Of a DNA stretch of 64,000 nt, positions 36,030 through 48,845 are shown piece after piece (position 1 is the stretch's first letter; the number at the start of each line of letters is the position of its first letter). The stretch comes from Nautilus pompilius (taxonomy: Eukaryota; Mollusca; Cephalopoda; Nautilida; Nautilidae). The position numbers and the translations under genes were made by a program. The notes below the pieces were generated by a model. It was not told where the DNA came from, did not search any database, and saw only the letters and a list, made by a program, of their open reading frames with translations. Location of the stretch: the NCBI GenBank assembly GCA_018389105.1, contig JACATO010002731.1:372001-436000 (forward strand). The letters are read 5' to 3'.

Positions 36030-36716
36030 CTAAAAAAGAAACAAAAAAAGAGTTTAAAATAACTAGACGGATAGCTAAGTACGCACTGGAAAGGAGAGAA
36101 TCCAAATACAACAATATGAATTAGACCTGAATATCTCTACCTGCCTCACAAAACAAAAGTATTATTAGCAACAAATTTAATAATTGATTCTAGTCTTTAG
36201 AATATTACTGATATGTTGGCTGTAGCATAGATAAAACTATCTTCAGACGTCAGCTTAGCTGACAAGAGTGAAAGGTGGTAGAATCAGTAATTCATGGGTA
36301 TACCATGGTAATTACCACCAGCATTTACATGATTTTTAGAAAACATTTTTTTCAAAAATGATTCCATGGGATTATTACAAGTAGGTGCAGATTTGTTATG
36401 CAGTGTATACCTAACCTCACAAACAAAAAACGAAGATGTAGGGCCAGATGAAAGAAGCCCTGTCTCTCAAGATAACAAGGTTTTAAACTTAAAGCATAAT
36501 GCTAAAAAGAGAAAATAAAACAAGAAAAACAACATACGATCATTTCTAGCCTTTGCTGTATTGCGGTAAATAATTGCGTGAATATTTGGTGATTTTATCA
36601 AAATTAAGGAGATCCTCCCTCTGTGGGATGAAACTCCCCCCCCAAATAGTAGTAAAATAACAGTAGTCACTGCATATATTGGATTTATCTATTTTCATCT
36701 GCCTTTAATACACCAC

Positions 36717-36887
36717 CTTGCTTTACGCCATGCTGCCCGCTTCTCTGCCTGGAGTGCTCGTTCTTCAGCTGGTGACAGCTTTTCACTATCACTTGCTGCC
36801 AAGCCATTTCCTTCATGTTTGGACCGTTCCTGCATCAGCTTCTCTGCCTTCACTGTTCGCACACTGCTTGAATTGCAATCTGCTTGA
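36717..36887 (-). CDS. scrib: scrib exon with conserved VRTVKAEK and AEKRAAWRKAR blocks
   Basis: Acceptor TTGAATTCTGCAG and donor GCAAG followed by gtggtg. Phase 2 in, phase 2 out, 171 nt, 56 full codons. It contains VRTVKAEKLMQER, LSPAEERALQAEKR and AAWRKAR, which follow human SCRIB (VRTAKAERRHQER, LSPAELRALEAEKRALWRAAR). The alpha-helical, charged composition suggests a coiled coil in the cytoplasmic scaffold tail. Symmetric phase means it could be a cassette exon. Confidence 0.92.
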
Positions 36888-39418
36888 CTGCAGAATTCAA
36901 CATAAAATAATTTTAAAAATACAAAATAACAACTACAGAAATTAAGAGAAAATTATTATTAATGCATTCAAGAGGGGTATAGAGGATAGAATAAACACCC
37001 CTGAAGTATCAGTCCTCTGAGTTAACACCTTATCTGAAGAATGTGTAGTGTTTGCTTAGTGCCCTTATCTCACTAAAGATATTGTTGGGCTGGAAAATGC
37101 AGAGTTACTATCAGAAATGCAAGATTTTTTAGTTAATCATACTGTATATCAAAATTTGAACTTGGCAAATTTTCTTGCTGCATGGAGACCTATAAAACAA
37201 TTTAACTTTCTTAAACAAAGAAAAGGTAGCTCTATTGTTTTTGTTCATTTGTTTTAAAAAGTGCAAGAACTGTAGCCTAAAAGAATAATATAATACAAGC
37301 ACAAAATACTTTTCCTGATATAGTTTTAAAATAACTAATATATTTATGATTGTGCATGGATAAATGCTTTTACAAGTGCAAGAGATTTGTGTTTCATCTT
37401 ACAAATAACTACAATATTACATTAAAAAAAAAACAAATTTTATATAGAGAATAAGAGTAATACATATCAAATAACATTGTCCTAATGTCAAAACCAAAGT
37501 TAACCATAACTCTGGATAAGACTGAACTGGAAAAGTAATGGTTTTATACTATACAGTGGAAAGTGGAAATTTGGAGCTTGGGGAAAAGACAGTGTCTAAA
37601 GTATTGCTGTGCAAACAGCTAGTGTTGGACCACTGACAGAACATGACCTGGAAGGTAATGATCTGAGAAAGAAAATGCCATGTGCCCCAAGTGAATTGAC
37701 AGATGTCACTCTCTCCATCCCTGCAATTCACTTCTGTTTAGTTGTGGTGATGAGCTGACCTCATCACTTACTGTTATCCTTGCACTTCTAATTGCAGCTG
37801 TCAAATCATTTTTCTCCCCCTCACACTGTTATTCTGAGCTCTATTCTTGTTCTGTAGACTTGGTCCCCCATTCCCTGACTCTCCTCATTTTAACTTCAGG
37901 TGAAAAGCTCTCCTTAGTAATATTCTTAGCTTTGAGACTTCACTTTAACAAATGATTTTATAAAAGTAAACTATGCATCTGCTATAGAAAGGGACCTTTG
38001 AATTTGTGAATCACTATCTAGGTTGGGCAAAGATGGTGCTATTGCCAAATAATGGAGAGAAATAAATGACACTTACATCAAGAGGTTTTCTCCAACTTAC
38101 TAAAAACATCTTCACAAAGTATAAATTGTCATATTAGTACTTATTTCTAGCAGCAGTTTTCAGATGTGTTCACCACTTAATTTATACTCTCTTGATGCTC
38201 AGTATGACAATTTCTTTAAAGGTAAGTAGAAATGTCAACTTGTTATGATGCAGGATCTTCAGAAATTTAGTGAAATAAATGATGTAGACAAACTCATGGC
38301 ATCAATAATATGTGATATAAAATAAAACAATGATGATGTACTAAAATTTAGGGAAGGAAGCTAAAGTTCTACAAAATAATTATTGTCAGCATTTGTTTTT
38401 GTATACACAAACATCTGAGGATAAGGATATCTCAAGGTGTAAGAGGGAGTGCCTTGCCTAAGTAAAGACTGGATGAATATGGCTAACTTCACAGAAGAAA
38501 ACTTACTAGAACTATTCTGATGAAGGAAAAACACTGGAGTAATCAGAAGAAGCCACCCAGAAAAGCACAAAGAACCAAGCCAATGTCTAGAATCTAAACA
38601 TGGCCCTTGAAGATAGACAGATGCTCCTCTATTCAAAGTAATAATATATATGAAGTTCAGTGAGTTACAACATAATGATATACTTTTCAACAGGAATAAA
38701 ACAGCATAAGTTTTTGAAAAACTTATAGCATTTGCTGAAATTGTAGTCAGCTTTAATATAGCAAAGCTATGTGATTAAACAATGCTAAATTCTCCCTTCC
38801 TAACAGGTGCACAGTAAATATCCTTTCATGAAACTTTATCATTTTGCTAACCAAAACAGAAAGGGTCATAGTTTCTGTACCACTGTTCTAGGCAGGTTAG
38901 TTATTTTGTCAAATGTCAGTCTAGTCAAACCAGCTATGTGAGAAAAAATATTCAATGCAACCACAAGAGATTTACTGTGCATACAACTACAAGGGAGAAC
39001 TCAGCCTTGCTTCATCATATGGTTTTATCTGCTGGTCAAAAATGCTTTGAATGTTGTTAGGATAGTGACCACATCTTGTTCATATTTCAAATCATGGAAT
39101 CTCTACTTTTTTAAAATCTTTTGGTGGTGAATGCGTAAGTGGTGCGTATGAAAGTTCTTGTATGCGTGTGTATCTCTGAGGAGAAGGGATTGGGGTTGGT
39201 GTCCGAAGCCTTGTAGGATCCGAAACCCGGTGTGGAGCAAGCTCCTGTTAAGGCCTAAAAGGTCGGAATCTCTACTTACAAAACATTTACAGTCAACAAT
39301 GAATGAGAACAAAACTTTGATAAAACAAAATACAATTTAGTTGCTGTAGCATTGTTTACCAGTCTCTACAAGAGACAACTCTGGTGAGGAAATACAGTGC
39401 TGCAGTTATCTGCTAGAG
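36888..39418. other. scrib intron; possible decayed SINE at 38370-38660
   Basis: No exon is recognised. The minus strand of 38370-38660 contains ATTGGCTTGGTTCTTTGTGC and nearby wording that vaguely follows the SINE body of the copies listed here; I am not sure. Confidence 0.3.
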
Positions 39419-40145
39419 CAGTGGTTCCCAACCAGTAGGTCGTGACTCCTAAGGGGGTCGTGGAACCCTGGAAGTTTCAATTTTTGTCATATGACTGAGT
39501 CAAGAAACTGTTCATGAATATGTATTTGTTTTGTTTATATGTACCGTATTTGCCGGTTTATAAGACACACTTTTTTCCAGAAAAAAGTACACAAAAATTA
39601 CCCTGCATCCAATACGCCGGTATCACCGATTGGAGGCTGAGCACCAAAGGTGTAAGGCTTGTCTCTCATGGCAGGCACTCCCAGTTGCTTCACAGGCCTC
39701 TGAAGTAACGCACTTGCATCACCGCCCCCCCCCCCCCCGTAGCTTCCTGTTGCTCCGCCACCCTCATAGAAACACAGACAATACACACTGGTGACAAAGG
39801 CTGGAACTCAGACTGTTACCACAGTAGGACTGATGCAATTAAGCCACGCTCCCATTGGCTAACGCCATTGAGGCCTGCAGCTAAAAGACTCAGACCACGA
39901 CACCTGGAGCAGAGCATGCTACAAGGACTAGACTGTGATTTTGGCTGGACATACACTAGTCAGCATGATTTTAAGCAAACTTGGGCACCAAACTGTCAAT
40001 ATATTCAAATAAAACTCTTATTTATGTGATTTTTTTGCTAAATTTATTCTTTGATTTTTTTCAATTATGGAAGTGTAGCAGGGGGTCACAGGTCTTTTGA
40101 GTATCAGAAAAAGGTCCATGAGTCCAAAAAGGTTAGGAACCACTG
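39419..40145 (+). mobile_element. Non-autonomous hAT (Buster-like) transposon copy 1, 727 bp
   Basis: Left end CAGTGGTTCCCAACC (39419-39433) and right end GGTTAGGAACCACTG (40131-40145) are inverted repeats with one mismatch. The element is flanked by a perfect 8-bp target duplication TGCTAGAG (39411-39418 and 40146-40153), typical of hAT elements. The TA in the middle of the duplication fits the Buster group's nnnTAnnn preference. No transposase frame is left inside; a 14-base C run lies at 39725-39738. It sits in a scrib intron. Confidence 0.92.
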
Positions 40146-40199
40146 TGCTAGAGGATATTGCCTATCCTGCACTATGAGGAGTCCGGCACTTATGAATTT

Positions 40200-40415
40200 G
40201 GCAGGAAAATTCCCATTAGAACTCTTCATTCTTACATTTGAGAAGAAACTGAAATAGCCAGAGAAAACCCACATAGCTTGCTGGTGAAGAAGCAGGAGTA
40301 AAAACCATGCCAGCGAAGTGAGTCAAAATGAGCCAACCCCAAACAAGGAACTGAACTCTGGCCCTCAGCCTTGGCAAGCTAGTAGTCTACCTACTGACCC
40401 AGTAACTACTCATAA
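40200..40415 (-). repeat. tRNA-derived SINE copy 3
   Basis: Read on the minus strand: B-box-like CAGAGTTCAGTTCC (40347-40360), then GGGGTTGGCTCATTTTGACT, GCATGGTTTTTACTCCTGC, GTGGGTTTTCTCTGGCTA and GAAGAGTTCTAATGGGAAT, matching the family consensus seen in the other copies. It lies about 55 bases right of hAT copy 1. Confidence 0.72.
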
Positions 40416-42403
40416 TTTAAGTAAAAACTTAGTGTTAAAATTTTAAATGTGTTTTATGCTCATTAAAATTAAAATCATAATGATGCAACACCAAAAAAAA
40501 CAAGAATTCATGAGTTTATATCATGGTAAGTATAACTGTTACATTAAGTATCTCTGATGACAAAAATCACAACATTTCAAAGAAAGCTATCACAGACAAC
40601 ATTAAAATGAAATCAATCAAGATTAGATAATTTCATGCAATATCAAAACACAAACACAAAAAGCATATTCCCATAAAGATAATAAATAAAGTATTTCTTA
40701 TAATGCTGACTATAATCATATAAACAAAATTTATTTTAAAAATTGCTGTTAACAAAACATCTTTATTGATCTCATTTATTAGTAACCTATCTTCTCTTTG
40801 TGGCTTTAGCAAATGAAAGCTTAGATAAGTATATCACCATGTGTATGTATTTTAAATTGGAAAATAAACATTTTGGCTATTGCATGTTGCTCCTGAATGA
40901 ATTTTATATATGCATAAAATCTGTACAGTGAAGCCAGTTTTCTTTAATTATTCTATGAACCTAAAACTTTAACCTAACAAAACAACAACAAAATTAGAAT
41001 CACAAAACAAAGCCACAACAAATATAGTAAACAAATTAGTTATTTACCTTGGGTCTAGACTGCACAAATAGAATAAATAATAATTTTTTAAAAAATTAAA
41101 ACCTACAAGTCAAATTAAACATGTTAAAGACACAAGGCCTCTTTCAACAAACATAATGTATAATATGCTTCTGGTAAATTATTGATTAGATGTCAAATGT
41201 GCTAATAGCATTTTACATGAATTCAACAAAATTTGATGTTGTCACTGAATGTGCAAAAAATTATATGCAAATTTTCTCTGTTTATGTTTTAGTTTTGTTA
41301 AAGCATAAACAAGCATTTGTTGTCTGGATAGAGAATTTGTCTATTAAATGACTGCAGTTTCACAGTCTACCATAGAACACCAAGATGCAATGACAGGAAC
41401 AAGCACATAGAAACAATATATTATGTGCTGGATGAAGGTTGTAACTCAGCTGGGTGACCACCTTTCCAACTAAGGTAATCTTGTATCTTGTCATAAGGCT
41501 ACAAACAATATAAGAAATAGTGCTACACCTGTCCAGATCAGTGTCATAATGCAGTATCAAAACTAAGACATGGTTACATCATCTATGAAATTTCTACATA
41601 GAGCATCAATGACTGTAGGAAAGCATTCGATTACCATCATGAGGATGATGAGATTGGATTTTAAAAAGTGTGAAGGGCTGCATAATGGGACAATCCTGCC
41701 TAAATGGCATCATCACACACTGGGCAATTTGTAAAATATGCTTATTGTCAAGGATTTTGGATTGTCCCCTCAAAACGCTGAGTTTTTTTATAGTAATTTC
41801 CTCATGCATATTCAGAAAATTTATTATTTCAAAAACTGTAATAAAAAACAAAAATACCTAATTCCACGCATTCAGAATAAAATACTCTGATAAAACAAAA
41901 ATGATGTGTCTGAGTAATGTTGAATAATGAAAGTAATTAGACAAATCAAAAAGTTAGTAAAAAGTTTGCTTTTTTAAACTCAATTTTTTTCTTTTTCTTT
42001 GCAAATAAAATTGGAAATTGTGTATAGTAGTTTCTGGCCAGCATCCTTCCTAAAAAGAACCCTAACAAAGGTTAAAGATTATAACCAGGATTGTATCATC
42101 AGCATGATCTTGCTGTTGATTTTTTATATATTTCAAAAGCAGATCTAATCGGACTGAAGTCCAAGCATTATTGATGCTGTTTTCTAATAGAAAATGCTAA
42201 GCAGCTAAAACCAGTCAAGTGGCTATTTTATAAAATATGCTGCAGGATAACTGGTTATATGTCAGCATGATAAATTCTTAACTTCTTAAGCATTACATCA
42301 TCAGCTGTGATGACAGTTAATGTACCAAAGTGCAAACATTATCCATTGAATTTTCTAATGACTCAGAATCAACTAAAGATTATAAAGTGGCCATTCTCTA
42401 GAG
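40416..42403. other. scrib intron, no feature supported
   Basis: AT-rich. 41600-41860 is less AT-rich with open frames on both strands but no recognisable domain; possibly an old repeat. Confidence 0.4.
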
Positions 42404-43478
42404 CATTGGTGGTTCACCACCGAGGTGGGTCCAACCTCTTAGGGGTCGCGGAACCCTGAAAGTTTTTTGATTTTGTCGTAGACTGATTCAAAAAGACTGT
42501 TCATGAGTATGTGTATTTGTTTTGTTTATATGTACCGGTATTTGCCGGCTTATAAGACATTATACACAGAAAACGTTTCCAGAAAAAAGTGTACAAAAAT
42601 CACCCCCTGCGTCCAATACGTGTATCAATACCTGACGGAGGCCGAGTGCTGAAGGTGTAAGCTTGTCTCCATGACAGGCACTCCCGGTTGCATCACAGGC
42701 CCCTGAGGTAACTAACACACTTGCATCACCAGCCCCCCGCAGCTTCCTGTCACTCTGCCACCCTCAATGAAACACAGACAAAACACCGCGATTTTAGGCA
42801 AACTTAGGCACCAACACGACACACCACACAGCTGTTCTGATCAGCTGTTTAGCTGTTGTGAATCTACTGTATGTGCAGATGTTGTTCCCCGAAAAATCAC
42901 TAAAATAATTTTCAATAAATGTATGATGAAATGTACTAAAATTCTTTTTTCTGATATAATATACAATATATTCCCCAGCACATAACCTGTTTTATGATAA
43001 ATCGCTGAGTCAGTTCTGGTGTGCTATGTATCAGTCATATCCCAATGTCACCATGCTTGCGTTCTGAGTTCTGCTTCCATTTGCCTCCACCTATCTCTGC
43101 GAGACTGGATTTTCAACTCTTGTTCACATCAAAAAAAGGCAAGGAAGAGGCTGAATGTTGAGGATGACATGAAGTCAGCTTTGGCAAATACATGGCCGCA
43201 AATTTCCAAGCTGGCTGTCCAGTCGCAACAACAAGCATCACATTAGGTCACTAGATTTTGAGAAAGAAAGATGTGTTGAAGGATGAGTGTAAAATGTTTT
43301 TTTCCTGCTGAATTTCTCTCAAAACTGTCAGTATATTCAAATAAAACTCTTATTTATGTGATTTTTTTGCTAAATTTATTCTTTGAATTTTTTTTCACTT
43401 ATGGAAGTGTAGCAGGGGGTCACAGGTCTTTTGAGTATTAGAAAAGGTCCATGAGTCCAAAGAGGTTGGGAACCACTA
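42404..43478 (+). mobile_element. hAT (Buster-like) transposon copy 2, about 1075 bp, with transposase remnant
   Basis: Same family as the copy at 39419: the left end (CATTGGTGGTTCACCACC) and the right end (GGTTGGGAACCACTA) are decayed versions of its inverted repeats. Flanks CTCTAGAG (42396-42403) and CACTAGAA (43479-43486) agree at 6 of 8 positions, an aged target duplication again centred on TA. The first about 190 bases and the last about 150 bases align with copy 1, while the middle keeps the C-terminal coding part listed separately. Confidence 0.85.
43084..43246 (+). pseudogene. C-terminus of Buster-type hAT transposase (ZBED5-like), frameshifted
   Basis: The plus strand reads TYLCETGFSTLVHIKK, then after a one-base shift in an A-run (about 43130) ARKRLNVEDDMKSALANT and WPQISKLAVQSQQQASH with stop. 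This is the dimerisation end of ZBED5/Buster transposases (CE.GFS.l..iK.k.RnrL...d...AL....P.i..L). Upstream catalytic parts are gone, so it is not functional. Confidence 0.85.
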
Positions 43479-44764
43479 CACTAGAACATGCTGCTTAGAC
43501 TCTATTAAAGTGTCTCTGTAGTATAATCAAGCATAGCATTCATAGATCTTAAAACAGGCTTAAATCAACTTCAGACAGCTTTTCATTATTGCAACCATCC
43601 CAGATCAAGAGTCTCTTCCCAGAGACTAAGTGCCTACTGGTTGCACTTTCCAGAGAATAATTACAATATTATTGGTTTTTTTAAAAAAAAAATCAACCAT
43701 TAATAATTAAATGAGCACAATATTTAAATTATTGTATAAAAAAATTATTCAGAGTTAGACAACAACAAAAAGATTATAGTTCTTAGGAATAATCTTCAAA
43801 AATAATTAATAACTTTCTTCAAGAAATAAAAGCTACTTCTCCACATATGTACCAAATGCACAGGAAAAAATCAACCACATATTAAAAAGAAATCAATGCT
43901 CTTCTGAATTAGTTTCTTTCTAAAAGCAATAAATCTGACCATACTGTTATTTAATAATCAGGGATTTTCTGCATAAAGGACAAAATTTTCCTGACCAGAT
44001 CAAAAGTTTTTTCATTTTCAAAGCCTATAAATATGCATCCTTTCTGTTAAATAAAATCTATTGTATTCCTCTCATTTTACAAAAAAGCATTTTATTCTAT
44101 ACCATTCTGATTTAACAGTAAATACATGACATTAGAAAAAATTAGAGAAATTTGAAAAATTAATAAATAATGATCTCTCATTTATAGCTAGTTAACAAAT
44201 TTTAAAAGAAGAAAATATAATTTTTTTAGAATTATAAATATAAAAAGTTAGCAAATAAAATCCATATAAAACTAAATATTTTATTTAAAATATATATTTG
44301 CACTATATTGTTCTGTCCTCAAAAACAAATGGCTCTTTCTGACTGCACAGCTGAAAAAGGATGGAAACAAAGTAAAGTAAAACCATGCCTGATGACTTTT
44401 TATCTGCTATGCTATAGCAGAGATTGAACTTTTAAAATCTAAAAAATAACAGATAATTAAACTTCAAAGGCCTGCTTTTTACACATAATTCTTCAGGTTG
44501 GAGAGACTCAAGCTACGCTATTTGAGAATTACACATTTTTTTGTACATAGCACATGCACACATCAAATTATTTAGTCTTCAGGCAGGAGAGAATCAAACT
44601 ACACTAAAGAATTAAATTACATCTACTAGACACTCTAAGATGTTTGAAATTTTTCAAGTAGGAATAAATCAAGCCATACTATATGAGAATTTTGAGTTTT
44701 ACAGAGTACATGTAGATATCAAATTCTTCAGGGAAGAGAGCTGCTACACATAAGAATTGTAAGT

Positions 44765-44790
<26 letters not shown>
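44765..44790. repeat. (AC)n microsatellite
   Basis: Thirteen AC units followed by a GTGCGCACGCAC tract, in a scrib intron about 90 bases from the donor of the exon at 44882. Confidence 0.95.
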
Positions 44791-44798
<8 letters not shown>

Positions 44799-44881
44799 GC
44801 ACCTCTCAAATTCTTCATGTAGAAGACAGTCAAGTTACACTATGTGAAAACTATATATTGTACATAGTTAAACCCACTCAC

Positions 44882-44990
44882 CTTGCCAATACTTGGTTGT
44901 ATTCTAGTTCCTGATCAGCTGTTGCTTGAGCAATTCCCCTAGACATATAGGACAGCAGCTCCTCCTGGGACATGTTCAGTGCTTTCTGGT
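44882..44990 (-). CDS. scrib: scrib exon, glutamate/glutamine-rich helical segment
   Basis: Acceptor GTTTTATATTACAG and donor GCAAG followed by gtgagt. Phase 1 in, phase 2 out, 109 nt. With the G from the previous exon it reads D QKALNMSQEELLSYMSRGI, then AQATADQELEYNQVLA. It takes the place of the helical EEEARKLQQKRAQM stretch of human SCRIB but is not closely similar, so the assignment rests on frame continuity with conserved neighbours. Confidence 0.85.
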
Positions 44991-45689
44991 CTGTAATATA
45001 AAACAATATGCCATTTACTATAAACTTAATATAACATGCAGTGCACAGAAGTTAAATACGTTTAAAAAAAAAAAAAACATTCTAAAAGCAAACTACATAT
45101 TTACATTATATGAAGCAGATAAAAGAGAAAAGGAAACTAAATTTCTTTTTTTATTTGTTCTTTGAACACTATGCTAACTTTACTCTCAGTAAAATACAGG
45201 TGAGATGTGTTGTCCAAAGGTGATATTAGTGTACAAAAAGTAACTCATAATGAACTGTTACAACAATCCTTGAGAAACAGAAAATAGTCACAAAACTTCC
45301 TATGAAGCAGGCTGTCTTAAGCCTCCAGAACACTATAGATGATGAAATAATGCTACTCTAAGGCCATGCTTGATTGTTGTAACTAACAAAAACAGAGGAG
45401 GAGCTGACTGTTCTGAAGGACAAAGTGTTACTATATCCCAAACCACTTGTACATTATTTATCAATAATGGTTCAGCAGAACAATAAGGTAAAGCCATTTA
45501 CAGTTTAGTAGTAGTAAGTTATGATATGGGTTTCAAAACAACTGAACTCAGCACACTCAACACAGCATCTGCAATGAATGCCTACGGAGATATCTTTATA
45601 CTTTCCTATAACATATTGTGATATGTGATCAGATGTGGACCCATCACTACATAGCCAAGTTCAAAGACCTAAATAGTAAAAGCACAGCA

Positions 45690-46181
45690 ATAGATTAGCT
45701 CTAAAGAAATTTAAGGTTCACCCCTCAGCTGATAAAGTGATGACATGTTTTGATCTGGAGTCATCCTCAATGGTGGTCCCACCTCACCAAAATTTGGCTG
45801 ACCATTTCTTTACTAAGCATAGAAAGATATCACCCAAAGTATTGGCAATGTCTTGTTGAAGTTGATTGAGAGTTAGCCCTTTTTTAAATAAGGTTAACTG
45901 ATCATAGCTTGAGGCTCTGATAAGTCCAAATTGTAGTGGCTTCTATGATTAAATGCAGTTTCAGTCTGTTATCCCAGCCATCCTATTCACCATATCTGGA
46001 ATCCTATTTCCTCAAACTTAAAAGTTACTTACACAGATGTTCTGATGATGACCAGATTGTATCTATAGAAGTTATTTTTGAGGACCAAGATAGAGGCTTC
46101 TTTCTTGAGGACATAAGACTGTTTGATAATCACTGGACCAAGTGCATTGAGCTATGAGAAGATTATCTTGAAAAACAATAA
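45690..46181 (+). pseudogene. mariner transposase pseudogene, C-terminal half
   Basis: Plus-strand frames give KFKVHPSADKVMTCF near 45710, then PSYSPYLESYFLKLKSYLHR around 45970-46040 where mariners have PYSPDLAPSDYFLFPKLKsyL. The third catalytic aspartate is changed to Tyr. The C-terminus FEDQDRGFFLEDI and HWTKCIEL follows; a stop replaces one codon, and EDYLEKQ with TAA at 46179-46181 ends the protein as in SETMAR-type mariners. Frameshifts lie in between. Opposite orientation to scrib, in the intron between exons 46576 and 44990. Confidence 0.85.
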
Positions 46182-46575
46182 ATAACTAATTTCTATATAT
46201 ATTTTTTTTTCCTTAAGCCATGGACCCTGTTGAATACTCCTCATACATTTAGAAATGTTCTCTTTTTTATTAATTTGTTTGTATCTGAAGAATAACTACC
46301 AAGCCTGTTAACCATTTAGCCCTAAAATTTAAAGAAATATGGTAAATTATGTATTCATCAACCGAAAGAATAATAGCTATATGCACTTAATCTGTTAAAG
46401 TCTTTAAACATTTCAGAAATGCATCAAGATATCTGTTCGTTATAAACAATAATTTGGAATTGTATCAATGAATAGTGATCCCTTAATCCCTCTATCAACA
46501 ATGAAAATAACTGAAATAGACAAGCTTATCCTTTATGAATATGTCTTTTGACCATCAACAGTGATTTTAACTTAC

Positions 46576-46632
46576 CTTCTTCTTGCTTCATTTTTTCAAT
46601 TTCATGATCTGCCAAATAGCTGAATTGCTTGG
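46576..46632 (-). CDS. scrib: scrib exon, 57 nt
   Basis: Acceptor CTCTTGTTTTCAG and donor GAAG followed by gtaagt. Phase 1 in and phase 1 out, so skippable in frame. Reads S KQFSYLADHEIEKMKQEE. This aligns with human SCRIB KRVSLVGADDLRKMQEEE, right after the YFE block. Consistent splice sites and clear homology. Confidence 0.9.
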
Positions 46633-48277
46633 CTGAAAACAAGAGTAGAATTATGTAAAACAGTATCAATATTACTGATTTCCAGGATACCTTAAATTTA
46701 ATCTAATCTCATTCATTGATCCTTATCACAATAAACAGAGGCCTAACAAACAAAATGGTTCACCATCAGCTATTAGGTAAAAATCTTTGGCCAATAGTAA
46801 AGCACCCACCCAACTCCATCAGGTGACTGAGAATCATTACATTATGCCAGGCAAGCTATACTGGTAATATGTGATACCAGTCATCACTTTTCTACAACCA
46901 TTGTATCAGTAAGACACTGCATGAAGGCTGTTGTTTAAGGTTTTTGCTAATAAAAGTCATTACAGAGTCACGCCTTACATAAACTGAAATATTATTTATC
47001 ATATTTCTAAAGACAAAACACAGACAAATATGGTGTTAAATTTTTACAAACACAAAAATATTTAAAAAAAAAAGAAAACATTAACAGTTGGAGATGAGAA
47101 ATTAAGCTAAAATCACTTTCCATACCAAGATTTTGTTTTTTTAAAAAATGCATATAAATATTGTTTTTTAATTTACTATAGTTTTCATTATTGGGGACAT
47201 TCAGAGAAGTGTTTGCAGAATAGTTGTATTCCCATTCATAGCCTCATTATCTTCGCCTTCGCTGTTAGTTCATATAGTAGCTACACTTACAAACTAAAAA
47301 CTCCCTATCGAGTGGTTAGTCTAACTTGTTTTACATTTGTCTATAGAGAAGTATAATAATCGGGTTAATCACCAACATTCAATATGACTGAAAGCAATAA
47401 TGAATTCATCTTACAGGCAACCATCTGCTCATTGTACCATAACGCATGCTTGAATCACCAAATCTAATAAGTTAACTATGCATACACATAAAAGATAGAT
47501 AACAATAGCAATGCTGATACATTTTAAATCTTCATAAAAAGTGATGATTGATCAGAATCTGTACAATCAGTTTTTCTCTGCGTGTGTTTGAAAATTTACT
47601 GTTTTTTGGTAGACTTAGCCAGAGTTACAGTAGCTGCCTTTCATTTTGTTTGCTTTTATGGCTGTCCCTCCAAATTTCTGAAATACTTTCAGAGATCAGG
47701 TAAAGAAAAATGATTTTAAAAAACAAACTGTTTTCTCCTTGCAGAATTCTTACTGGCAGTTAGTTCATGTTACAATACCCCTACAGATATCTAGAAAAAG
47801 AAACTCATTTTGGACTATTCTGGCCATCGCCATATATGATTTCTTGTTTATGCTTGGAAATGTCAAAAAAAAGTTTTTTTTTAATACAAAATAATAATTA
47901 TTATTATTTAAAAAGCAAACAAACAGTTGTTATTTCAACAAACATTATTCCCCTGGCTTGATGAGAAGTAAAGATACAAGAAATCCTATCTGATTTATTG
48001 TAAAACAGAGCAGTCAGTTCGTTTAAGAGTACTAAACAAAAGAATAATCAAAATGTTTAAATTCTTTTTTCAACCATAATGCAAAAAGCTTTTTAAAAAA
48101 ACAACAACATAGGATGATGACCTTTAACTATAACAGGAAGAGCAATGTGATTATGCTAAGATGGCAATGGTTTCTACTCCAGAAAATGTGTTAATAATTT
48201 GTTTTACCCTCCATCAGAACCTTTAAATGGAAAAACTATGGCTAATAAGCAAGGCAATTCTCTAGCCTCATACTTAC
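46633..48277. other. scrib intron, no feature supported
   Basis: AT-rich intron DNA; no repeat or ORF that I can name. Confidence 0.4.
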
Positions 48278-48374
48278 ATGACTTCTGAGAACCACCAGTT
48301 GCCTGCTGCTCAATCTCCCGTTCAAAGTACTTTCGCTTTTCAATGAAAGACATACCTTCATTAGGATTTTTGCT
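48278..48374 (-). CDS. scrib: scrib exon with conserved MSFIEKRKYFE block
   Basis: Acceptor CCATATTTGCAG and donor TCAT followed by gtaagt. Phase 0 in, phase 1 out, 97 nt. Reads SKNPNEGMSFIEKRKYFERE, then IEQQATGGSQKS. The MSFIEKRKYFEREIEQ core corresponds to the SFR(E/D)KQKYFELEV block that follows the PDZ region in Scribble proteins. Phase 0 at the 5' side matches both the exon at 56647 and the candidate first exon at 50687. Confidence 0.92.
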
Positions 48375-48805
48375 CTGCAAATATGGTACATCAAAATAAC
48401 GAACATTCCACTAAAATCTGGACCAAAGAATGAAGGACTCTGTATGATGATTTTAGTAATAAGCTTCAGCAGAATAAAGCTATATAAATTGTGGATTTTG
48501 TTTTCTTTCATGAAGAAAATGTTTGTATCATTTAAAATATTTCAAAATTAAGTTAATAAATTGCAACACTTCAAAGTAAATTTAACAAATTAAACTACTG
48601 TATATTATCAGTAAATACATATATTTAAAAATGCAGGTGTATATCTAAACAACTATTATTGCACACAGCATATATATATAAAATAACTTTTTTAAAAGGG
48701 TAGATGTAATATAAGATTTGTCTAGTATCAGTAATTAAATTTTATTCACTAAAAGAAATATAACACTTGTTTTGTTGTTGTTTACTGTTTGTAATTTATC
48801 AAACT

Positions 48806-48845
48806 TAATAATAATAATAATAATAATATAATAATAATAATAATA
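48806..48845. repeat. (TAA)n microsatellite, interrupted
   Basis: Two TAA tracts separated by a missing base in the scrib intron 5' of exon 48278. Confidence 0.9.
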
